Origin: Polyangiaceae bacterium
GTDB lineage: Bacteria > Myxococcota_A > Polyangia > Polyangiales > Polyangiaceae
Assembly: GCA_020846005.1 (NCBI GenBank)
Contig: JADLEQ010000110.1
Span: 24,998-88,997 of the forward strand
Direction of reading: 5' to 3'
Length of the DNA stretch: 64,000 nt
The position numbers and the translations under genes were made by a program. The notes under the pieces were generated by a model. It was not told the DNA's origin and searched no databases. It worked only from the letters and a program-made list of their open reading frames with translations. Below, piece after piece: positions 57,468 through 64,000 of this stretch. Positions within the stretch are counted from its first letter, which is position 1. Each line of letters starts with the position of its first letter.

Positions 57468-58612
57468 GGGAACCTCCGGAGCAGGAGCGCGCGCAGCAGC
57501 ACGTCGAGCGCGAGCAGGAGCGCCCCGGGCAGGAGGAACAGCCGGTAGAGCTCGGCGTAGGTGGCCGCGGTCGACTCGAAGCGCGTCCGCTCGAGGCGAT
57601 CGAGCACGTCGTTCAGGCTCGCGCGGAGCGTCGCCACGTCGCTCGCGACGTAGCTCGACGCGCCCGTCTTGCGCGCGAGCTCGGCGAGGAGCGCGGGGTT
57701 GGTGGGCATGTGCTTCTTCACGTAGCGGGGGCGCCCGAAGAGGTCCGTCCCGTCTTGCGCGACGCCGACGTCCCCCTCCCCGATCTGGATCGTGAACAGC
57801 TTCGCGCCGACCACGTTCGCGAGGTGCGCGGCGTACTCCGGGCCGAGCTCGCCGGCGTTGTTGTCGCCGTCCGTGAGCAACAGGATCGCCTTGCTCTTGG
57901 CGTCGCTCCGCCTGAGGCGCGCGACGGCGACGCCGATGGCGTCGCCGATCGCGGTGGCGCCGCCGTCGATGAGCCCGATCTCCATCCGGGAGACGAGCGT
58001 GTCGAGGAGCTGGTAGTCGAGCGTCGGCGGGGAGAGCACGTAGGCGTCCTTGCCGAACACGACCACCCCGATGCGGTCCGACTTGCGCCGGCGGATGAAG
58101 TCCCGGAGGACGGCCTTCGCGCCGTCGAGCCGGGTCGGCAGCTCCCCCTGCGCCTTCGTCGGCACGTACTGCAGGAGGTCCGGCGGCAGGTTCTCGAGGA
58201 CGGCCTCCATCGAGCCGGACAGGTCGAGCACGAGCACCATGTCGATGCCCAGCTCGCTGTTCGTCTCCGGCCGGAGGGTGTCGGCGGGGCGCGCGAGCGC
58301 CAGCACGAACGCGGCCAACGCCGCGGCGCGGAGCACCCCGGGGACGTCGCGGAGCCACGCGCGCGCGCCCCGCGGTCCCGCCGCCAGCGGTCCGAGCGAT
58401 CCCACGCGGAGGCGAACGGCGCGCGCGTCGGCCCCCAACGTGCCGCGCCAGAGCACGAGCGGCACGAGCAGCAAGAGCCAGAGCGCGCGCGGCTCGAGCC
58501 AGCGCACGGCGCCGAGCGTGTCCAGGTGGCTGGCGAGCAGCCAGCCGCCAGCGGCGCTGGTCGCCAGCGCGATGGCGATCGCGAGCAGCACGGCGCGCGC
58601 GAGGCCGCTCAT
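57464..58612 (-). CDS. batA: BatA-like von Willebrand factor A membrane protein
   Basis: 382 residues. Two N-terminal membrane segments (about 7-30 and 43-57), a third at about 92-108, a VWA domain with MIDAS 'VLDLSGSM' (Asp130, Ser132, Ser134), then 'LLTDGDNNAGELG', and a final C-terminal span. BatA and BatB are membrane VWA proteins that pair with MoxR ATPases. An insertion of about 30 residues follows the MIDAS ('EAVLENLPPDLLQYVP'). ATG at 58612 overlaps the upstream stop as ATGA. Confidence 0.92.
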   Translation of the reverse strand: MSGLARAVLLAIAIALATSAAGGWLLASHLDTLGAVRWLEPRALWLLLLVPLVLWRGTLGADARAVRLRVGSLGPLAAGPRGARAWLRDVPGVLRAAALAAFVLALARPADTLRPETNSELGIDMVLVLDLSGSMEAVLENLPPDLLQYVPTKAQGELPTRLDGAKAVLRDFIRRRKSDRIGVVVFGKDAYVLSPPTLDYQLLDTLVSRMEIGLIDGGATAIGDAIGVAVARLRRSDAKSKAILLLTDGDNNAGELGPEYAAHLANVVGAKLFTIQIGEGDVGVAQDGTDLFGRPRYVKKHMPTNPALLAELARKTGASSYVASDVATLRASLNDVLDRLERTRFESTAATYAELYRLFLLPGALLLALDVLLRALLLRRFP

Positions 58613-59658
58613 GGTCCACCCTCTGCACGGCCGACGCCGGCGGGAGGCGCTTCCGGCACCCCGGCGCGTACGATCGCGAACGCGCGCTCGAGCGAGAGCG
58701 CGCACTCCGCCACGGTGGGGACGATCTTGGCGAACTTCACCAGGTCCGCCTGGCGGAGGAACGCCTCGACCTCGCCGAGGTCACCGGCGTCCGGCGCGCG
58801 GCGGAGGGCGGCCAGCACCTCGCGGGTCGTCGACTCGAGTCCGTCGAAACCGTATCGCGCGCCGAGGAACTCGCGCACCACGTCCGCGGTGCGCCGGACG
58901 TGCTCGGCGCCGCGGCTCTGCTCCGGGAGCCGCTCGTCGCGGAGCGCCTCGAGCGCCTCGAGCGCCACCTCCCACGGAGGCCGAGGGGGCGGCGGCGGCG
59001 CCACTGGTCGCGGGCGGCGGCGCCAGGCCCGGTAGAGCCAGTACGCGAAGAGGCCGGCGGGCAGGGCGGCGAGCGCGCCGAGCGCGGCGTGCTGGGCGGC
59101 CTGCCACACCTCGGGCTGATCGCGGGGCGGTGGGTTCTCCCGGGGCGCGGGCTCGAGCACGTTGGCGATCGGGTCGTCCACGACGATCCGGTGCGGCCGA
59201 GTACACACCGTCACGACCTCGCCGCTCGCGCGGGAGAGGGACACGGGGAACGCGGGCAGCTCGAGCTCGTGGCGCCCGCCACGCGGGGGCAGGGGCACGA
59301 AGGGCACCTCGAGCGTCGTCCGCGCGAGCTCACCCGCCTCCACGGTGGTCGTCCTCGGGCCGAAGCCCCCCTCGGGGAGCGGCAGCACGAAGTGCGCCTG
59401 CTCGATCCGCCGAGCGTCGTCGGCCCCGGCCTGGACGCGGACGCTCGGCGGCAGCACGCGCTCCCCGCGACCGTGCTCCACCACGACGACCAGGCTCGCC
59501 GCATGCCCGCTCGTGCCCTGCTCGGGGAAGCGCTCCTCGATCGACGGTCGCGGCTTGCCGGTGGGCACGTGCTCGACGCAGCCGCGCACCGCGGCGGGGG
59601 CCGGCGCGGCGGCGCCGCTCGCCACGGGCCGCGGCGCGGACGCGCTCGGGCCGCTCAT
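58609..59658 (-). CDS. DUF4381-like membrane protein of the bat operon
   Basis: 349 residues. A polar N-terminal half includes 'CVEHVPTGKPRPSIEERF' and beta-rich stretches ('ASLVVVVEHGRGERVLPPS'). One membrane span ('LGALAALPAGLFAYWLYRAW') is followed by a basic, Pro-rich loop and a helical C-terminal domain ending in 'LRQADLVKFAKIVPTVAE'. The 'adlvKFA' block and its place between DUF58 and batA fit DUF4381-type proteins. Its reaction is unknown; it likely helps BatA/B complex assembly. ATG at 59658 overlaps the previous stop as ATGA. Confidence 0.8.
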   Translation of the reverse strand: MSGPSASAPRPVASGAAAPAPAAVRGCVEHVPTGKPRPSIEERFPEQGTSGHAASLVVVVEHGRGERVLPPSVRVQAGADDARRIEQAHFVLPLPEGGFGPRTTTVEAGELARTTLEVPFVPLPPRGGRHELELPAFPVSLSRASGEVVTVCTRPHRIVVDDPIANVLEPAPRENPPPRDQPEVWQAAQHAALGALAALPAGLFAYWLYRAWRRRPRPVAPPPPPRPPWEVALEALEALRDERLPEQSRGAEHVRRTADVVREFLGARYGFDGLESTTREVLAALRRAPDAGDLGEVEAFLRQADLVKFAKIVPTVAECALSLERAFAIVRAGVPEAPPAGVGRAEGGP

Positions 59659-60596
59659 CGGTGCGTCCTCCGCGCTCGCGCGAGGAAGAGCTCTCGGAGC
59701 GGGCGCACGTAGGGAGCGTCCGTCCGCACGACGGCGTGGTCGAGGCCCAGGCGACGGCACACGCGCGTCCACTCCTCGCGACGGACACGGGCGGCGCGCG
59801 CGTGTGCCGCCCGCACCCGCGGGCTGCCGGTGTCGAGGGTCACCGACTGCCCCGTCTCGAGGTCCTCCAGCTCGACCAGCCCGAGATCCGGGAGCTCCTC
59901 GTCGCGCGGATCGACGAGGGCGATCGGGATCACGTCGTGCCGCGCGGACGCGAGCGCGAGCGCCCGCTCGTAGCCGCGGGTCTGGAAGTCGCTCAGGAGG
60001 AACGCGACGGACCGCCGCCGGGCGACGTGCCGGAGCGCCTCGAGCGGCGCTCGCAGGTCCGTCCCCGTCCCGACCGGGCGCGCGGCGAGGATCTCGCGCA
60101 CGACGCGCATCGCGTGCTTGCGCCCCTTGCGCGGCGGGACCACGCGCTCGACTCGATCGCTCGCGAGGACGAGGCCGACCCGATCGCCGTGCTCGACGGC
60201 ACTGAAGGCGCACGCCGCGGCCACCTCGGCGGCCAGGGCTCGCTTGGTCGATCCTACGGACGAGAAGAGGCCGCTCGCCGAGACGTCGACGAGGAGCATG
60301 ACGGTGATCTCGCGCTCTTCTACGAAGACCTTGATGTACGTCTCACGCATGCGCGCGCTGACGTTCCAGTCGATGGCGCGAACGTCGTCGCCCGGCTGGT
60401 AAAGGCGGACCTCGCTGAACGCGAGCCCGCGCCCGCGAAACACCGAGGTGTAGCTCCCCGAGAGCTCCGTGCTGGCCAGCCGGCGTGCGGTGATCTCGAT
60501 GCGCCGGAGCGCGCCGAGCGCCTCACGGGGTAGGACCGGCTCGGTGTCGGGCGGGGGAGGGCTCGCCCGCGTCGACCAGGGCGGCCAGAACCGCAT
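59655..60596 (-). CDS. DUF58 domain protein
   Basis: 313 residues. Diagnostic DUF58 block 'FSEVRLYQPGDDVRAIDWN' sits at about 60-78, followed by 'VSARMRETYIKVFVEERE' and a VWA-like fold with 'MLLVDVSASGLFSS' that keeps D-x-S-x-S. 'VAFLLSDFQTRGYERALA' is the second acidic loop. There is no signal peptide or transmembrane span, so it is cytosolic. DUF58 proteins usually accompany MoxR, probably as partners of the membrane VWA proteins. It starts 3 bp after moxR. Confidence 0.93.
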   Translation of the reverse strand: MRFWPPWSTRASPPPPDTEPVLPREALGALRRIEITARRLASTELSGSYTSVFRGRGLAFSEVRLYQPGDDVRAIDWNVSARMRETYIKVFVEEREITVMLLVDVSASGLFSSVGSTKRALAAEVAAACAFSAVEHGDRVGLVLASDRVERVVPPRKGRKHAMRVVREILAARPVGTGTDLRAPLEALRHVARRRSVAFLLSDFQTRGYERALALASARHDVIPIALVDPRDEELPDLGLVELEDLETGQSVTLDTGSPRVRAAHARAARVRREEWTRVCRRLGLDHAVVRTDAPYVRPLRELFLARARRTHR

Positions 60597-60599
60597 CGC

Positions 60600-61583
60600 T
60601 CAAGGCACCTCGACGGCCTCGAAGACCCGCCGCACGACATCCTCCACCGAGACGCCCTCGGCCTCGGCCTCGTAGGTCAAGACGACCCGGTGACGCAGCA
60701 CGTCCGGGCCGATCGACTTCACGTCCTCCGGCGTGACGTAGCCCCGGTGGCGCAGGAAGGCGTGGGCGCGTGCCGCCAGGTTGAGCGCGATGCTGGCGCG
60801 GGGGCTCGCGCCCCACTCGATGAGCGGCGCGAGATCGGCGAGGCCGCGGCGCGCCGGCTCCCGCGTCGCGAGCACGACATCGACGATGTAGTCCTTCACC
60901 CGCTCGTCGACGTAAACGTCGCGCACGACCTTGCGGGCCTCGAGGAGGCGCTCCGGCCGCACCACCGGGCTCGCCTTCGCCTGCACCTGGGAGGTCACGC
61001 GGTCCATCATCTGGCGCTCCTCGTCCCGCGAGGGGTAGCCGACCTTCACCATCAAGAGGAAGCGATCGACCTGCGCCTCGGGTAGGGGGTAGGTGCCCTC
61101 CTGTTCGATCGGGTTCTGCGTGGCCAGGACGACGAACGGATCGGGCAGCGGGTGGGTCGTGTCCCCGATCGTCACCTGCCGCTCCTGCATCGCCTCGAGC
61201 AGGGCGCTCTGCACCTTGGCCGGCGCGCGGTTGATCTCGTCGGCCAGGACGAGGTGGGCGAAGATCGGGCCCAGCTTGCTGCGAAACTCGCCGGTGCGCT
61301 GGTCGTAGATGACCGTCCCCACCAGATCGCCCGGGAGCAGATCCGGCGTGAACTGGACCCGAGCGAACCGGGCGTCGACGCTGTCGCACAGCGCGCGGAC
61401 CGTGGAGGTCTTCGCGAGGCCGGGGACGCCCTCCAGCAGCACGTGCCCACCCGCGAGGATCCCGATCAGGATCCGCTCGATCATCGCCGTCTGCCCGACG
61501 ATGACCTTGCCGACCTCGGCCATGAGGTCCTCCACGAAGGCGCTCTCTCGGGCGACGATCTCGTTCAGCGCGCGAACATCCAT
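60600..61583 (-). CDS. MoxR-family AAA+ ATPase
   Basis: 327 residues, AAA+ of the MoxR type. Walker A 'LLEGVPGLAKTSTVRAL', 'DLLPGDLVGTVIYDQ', Walker B 'LVLADEINRAPAKVQSALLE', sensor block 'ATQNPIEQEGTYPLPEAQVD' and 'RASIALNLAARAHAFLRHRG'. MoxR ATPases act as chaperone-like remodelers with VWA proteins. It is the first gene of the bat unit and is divergent from the alpha/beta hydrolase across 119 bp, where the promoter for the operon presumably lies. Start ATG at 61583 (MDVRALNEIV), chosen by the family's usual N-terminus. Confidence 0.95.
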   Translation of the reverse strand: MDVRALNEIVARESAFVEDLMAEVGKVIVGQTAMIERILIGILAGGHVLLEGVPGLAKTSTVRALCDSVDARFARVQFTPDLLPGDLVGTVIYDQRTGEFRSKLGPIFAHLVLADEINRAPAKVQSALLEAMQERQVTIGDTTHPLPDPFVVLATQNPIEQEGTYPLPEAQVDRFLLMVKVGYPSRDEERQMMDRVTSQVQAKASPVVRPERLLEARKVVRDVYVDERVKDYIVDVVLATREPARRGLADLAPLIEWGASPRASIALNLAARAHAFLRHRGYVTPEDVKSIGPDVLRHRVVLTYEAEAEGVSVEDVVRRVFEAVEVP

Positions 61584-61702
61584 GGGCGGGGCGGCGCGCG
61601 TATAGCGCACGCCGGCCCCCTGGAACACCCGAGCGGGCGCGAACATTCCCGGCCCCCGCGCGCCGCTCGACGCCGGGCGGGGGACAGGGCAGAACCGAGG
61701 GC

Positions 61703-62860
61703 ATGGACCGCGCGGCGGCGACGGCGAGGCTCGCCCGGTGGCTCGGCCCCTGGGCGGGCGCCGAGCGAGCCCCCGGGGCGGTGACGCGGTCGACCCACCG
61801 CCTCCGCGAGGGGCGAACGCCCGGCCAGCACGCCACCTCTCCGCCCGGCGACGGACCCTCGGTGCTCGACGTGCACGTGTACGAGCGCGAGCGCGGCGCC
61901 CGGCTCGGCGAGTGGGTCGTCGTCCCCGGCCTGCACTTCCTCGGGCCGGACGATCCGCGGCTCGACCGCTTCTGCCGCATCCTCGCGCACGCCGGCTTCC
62001 GCGTGACCGCGCCCGCGCTCCCGGCGTTCCTCGACCTGCTCGTCGACCGGTCGCTCCCCGACGATCTCGAGCAAGCGGTCCGGTGGGCTACGGCGCGGTC
62101 GCGCCCCGGCGAGCGGCCCTCGCTCTTCAGCATCTCGTTCGGCTCGTGGCCGGCGCTCGAGGTCGCCGCGCGCCTCGGCGCCGGGGTGGACGGCGTCGTC
62201 ACGTTCGGGGGGTACGCGGAGTTCCGCAGCGTCGTGCGCTTCTGCTGCGACGGCGTGATGCGAGCGCCGTCGGGCGACCTCCGCCTCGCGCGCGATCCGC
62301 TGAACTGTCCGGCGCTCTTCCTGAATCTCCAGCGCTGGCTCGACGCCCCCACGCCCGAGGTGGAGCAGGCCGCGCACGGGTGGCGCCGGATGATCTACCG
62401 CACATGGGGTCGCATGGAACTCAAGGCGCCCGGGCGCCTCGAGCCGTTCGTGCGAGAAGAGGAGCACGCGCTCCCGCCGCCGGCGCGCGCGCTCTTTCGC
62501 CTCGGGTGCGGGCTCGGGCCGGAGACGACGGCGGCCGTCGAGGCCGCGCTCGAGCGCGCGGGCGCGGCGCTCTCCGTCTTCGATCCGGGTCCGGCGCTCG
62601 CGCGGCTCGCGTGCCCGGTCGTGATCTGCCACGGCCGCGACGACGACGTGATCCCGTGGGGCGAGGCGCCGAAGCTCCGGCAGGCGCTCTCCGCGCGGGG
62701 GCGCGCGCGGGTCCTGCTCACCGGGATGTACGGCCACACGGGGAGCGCGCTCCCCACCCCGGGCGCGCTGGCGCGCGAGGCGTGGACGCTGCTCGCGATG
62801 GCGCGCGCGCTGGCGTCGGCGGGACAGCTCGAACGGGTCGTCGGCCCGGCGCGCGCATGA
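61703..62860 (+). CDS. Alpha/beta hydrolase family protein
   Basis: 385 residues. Hydrolase fold: 'LGEWVVVPGLHFLGPDDP' (oxyanion/HG-like region), nucleophile elbow 'LFSISFGSWPALEVA' (Ser, with the first Gly of GxSxG replaced by Ser), acid in 'VICHGRDDDVIPWGE' and His in 'GMYGHTGSALP'. It has no signal peptide. The N-terminal 60 residues are an extra region. Likely an esterase or lipase-like enzyme, substrate unknown. Start ATG at 61703. After it, 108 bp without a gene lead to the glycosyltransferase. Confidence 0.82.
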   Translation: MDRAAATARLARWLGPWAGAERAPGAVTRSTHRLREGRTPGQHATSPPGDGPSVLDVHVYERERGARLGEWVVVPGLHFLGPDDPRLDRFCRILAHAGFRVTAPALPAFLDLLVDRSLPDDLEQAVRWATARSRPGERPSLFSISFGSWPALEVAARLGAGVDGVVTFGGYAEFRSVVRFCCDGVMRAPSGDLRLARDPLNCPALFLNLQRWLDAPTPEVEQAAHGWRRMIYRTWGRMELKAPGRLEPFVREEEHALPPPARALFRLGCGLGPETTAAVEAALERAGAALSVFDPGPALARLACPVVICHGRDDDVIPWGEAPKLRQALSARGRARVLLTGMYGHTGSALPTPGALAREAWTLLAMARALASAGQLERVVGPARA

Positions 62861-62968
62861 CGCGATGGCCTCGAGCTGCGACGACGTTCGCGGCTTCGCG
62901 CAGCGGGCGCCGAAAAAGTGGCCGGACTGACGCGGCCGTGATGCTCGTCTCGGATAGGCGACGAGCGC

Positions 62969-64000
62969 GTGCGAATCGCGTACGGAGTCCACGGGTACAG
63001 CTTGGGGCACGCCACCCGAGCGGGAGCCGTCATCGACGCGCTGACGCTTCGTCACCAGGTCCAGATCTTCGCAGGCGGTGACGCGCTCGCGCACCTCACC
63101 GCTCAGGGGAAGCGGGTAACCGAGATCCCGTCGCTGGGCTTCGCGTACGCTCGTGGGCGGCGCTCGAACCTGCGAACGCTGATGAGGAACCTGCCCCTGC
63201 TCGGTGATCTGTCCCTCGGCGGCCGGCGGCTCGAGCGGGTGATCGCGCAAATGAAGGCGTCACGCCCCGACGTGCTCGTCTCCGACGCCGAGCCGTGGAC
63301 GCACGCGGCCGCGCGACGCCTCGGCATCCCACGCATCGGGTTCGACCACTTCGGTGTGCTCGTGTACTGCAAGGTCGGCCTCCCGCTCGGAGATCGCCTG
63401 AAGAGCGTGTTCGACCGCGCGGCCTACCGAGCGCTGATGGGGCGGCCCCAGCGCGTGCTCGTCTCGAGCTTCTTCGACGCGCAGCCGACCGCGCCCGGGA
63501 TCCGGACGGTCGGCCCCGTCCTCCGCGAGGCCGTGCATCGGTTCCGCCCCGGGGACCGAGGGCACCTGCTCGTCTATCTGAACCAGGGCACGCTGCAGCT
63601 CACGGATCGCCTCCTCGCCGTGCTCCAGAGCGTCGGGCGCCGAGTGCTCGTCTACGGCACCAGCCGACGCGGGAGGCTCGGGTCGGTGCACTTCCGCCCG
63701 GCGGGCAACCTCGAATTCCTGCGCGACCTCGCCGACTCTCACGCCGTGATCTCGACGGCGGGCAACCAGCTCGTCGGCGAGGCGATGCATTTCGGCAAGC
63801 CGATGCTCGTGATGCCGGAGCGGTGCGTCGAGCAGCGGCTCACCGCTGCAGAGATCGTGCGGCTGGGTGTGGGCGAGGAGGTCGCGCTCGCGGCCCTCAG
63901 CGCGGGCGTGATCGAGCGGTTCCTCGGGCGGGCGCCCGCGTACGCGCGCAACGCGCGGGCGCGGGCGCGCGACGGGCGACGCGACGCGGTAGAGCAGCTC
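62969..64000 (+). CDS. Glycosyltransferase, GT-B type, 3' end beyond window
   Basis: Read by hand from GTG at 62969 to the window edge, exactly 344 codons without a stop. The frame begins after a TGA at 62939. The N-terminus 'VRIAYGVHGYSLGHATRAG' is the Gly-rich opening seen in GT-B enzymes of the UDP-glycosyltransferase/MurG style. 'VLVSDAEPWTHAAARRLGIP' follows in the acceptor half, and the donor half has 'NLEFLRDLADSHAVISTAGN' and 'VGEAMHFGKPMLVMP', matching the nucleotide-sugar binding loop of this group. It probably transfers a sugar to a lipid or other acceptor at the inner membrane. Donor and acceptor cannot be told. The C-terminal 20-60 residues are missing. Confidence 0.88.
   Translation, partial: MRIAYGVHGYSLGHATRAGAVIDALTLRHQVQIFAGGDALAHLTAQGKRVTEIPSLGFAYARGRRSNLRTLMRNLPLLGDLSLGGRRLERVIAQMKASRPDVLVSDAEPWTHAAARRLGIPRIGFDHFGVLVYCKVGLPLGDRLKSVFDRAAYRALMGRPQRVLVSSFFDAQPTAPGIRTVGPVLREAVHRFRPGDRGHLLVYLNQGTLQLTDRLLAVLQSVGRRVLVYGTSRRGRLGSVHFRPAGNLEFLRDLADSHAVISTAGNQLVGEAMHFGKPMLVMPERCVEQRLTAAEIVRLGVGEEVALAALSAGVIERFLGRAPAYARNARARARDGRRDAVEQL

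Overview
The window is very GC-rich, with strong third-position G/C bias, frequent GTG starts and many 4-nt ATGA/GTGA gene overlaps. It carries large Ser/Thr kinases with AAA/TPR or DUF4388-like parts, Gly-Thr-rich lipoproteins, a MopE-type metal-binding motif and a bat operon. Together these suggest a Myxococcota chromosome, probably class Polyangia; this is inferred from gene style, not from a marker search. I see no integrase, transposase, phage module or CRISPR array, and it reads as core chromosome around dnaA. Layout: 1-7.4 kb, all minus strand: an edge-cut gene, a HAMP histidine kinase coupled to a receiver-kinase hybrid, a sodium:solute symporter, a ChrA-type transporter and an exported protein. 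7.4-12.8 kb, minus: an NAD-linked molybdenum formate dehydrogenase unit (fused FdsG-FdsB, FdsA with active-site Cys, FdhD). 12.9-16 kb: rpiA and a PP2C phosphatase on plus, an ECF sigma factor with a small membrane partner on minus, and a tRNA-Gln(TTG). 16-19.5 kb, minus: a haem/cytochrome unit (membrane protein, CX3Y-type CcmE, hemE, hemG). 19.6-24.1 kb: a hypothetical protein, a beta-barrel protein, a probable oriC region with DnaA boxes, and dnaA. 24.2-31.6 kb, minus: a small membrane protein, grpE, dnaK and a giant protein with a degenerate kinase, degenerate cyclase-like region, AAA ATPase and TPR-like repeats. 31.6-51 kb: UvrD-type helicase, patatin phospholipase, TPR lipoprotein, active Ser/Thr kinase with DUF4388-like domain, MopE/beta-helix lipoprotein, divergent RNase HII-like protein with START-fold partner, TerB-like, Cys-rich lipoprotein, VanW and barrel proteins. 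51.3-61.6 kb, minus: a tightly coupled moxR-DUF58-DUF4381-like-batA-batB/C-batD-batE operon ending in an MFS exporter. 61.7-64 kb: an alpha/beta hydrolase and an edge-cut glycosyltransferase. Three tandem-repeat arrays stand out: a 13-bp array in a divergent promoter region, an 18/24-bp G-rich array, and an 18-bp coding repeat. The clearest points of interest are the degenerate kinase/cyclase protein in the grpE-dnaK unit, the Cys-type CcmE with haem-synthesis genes, the BatB-BatC fusion with an internal lipobox, and the putative origin. I did not find one clearly new multi-gene system.
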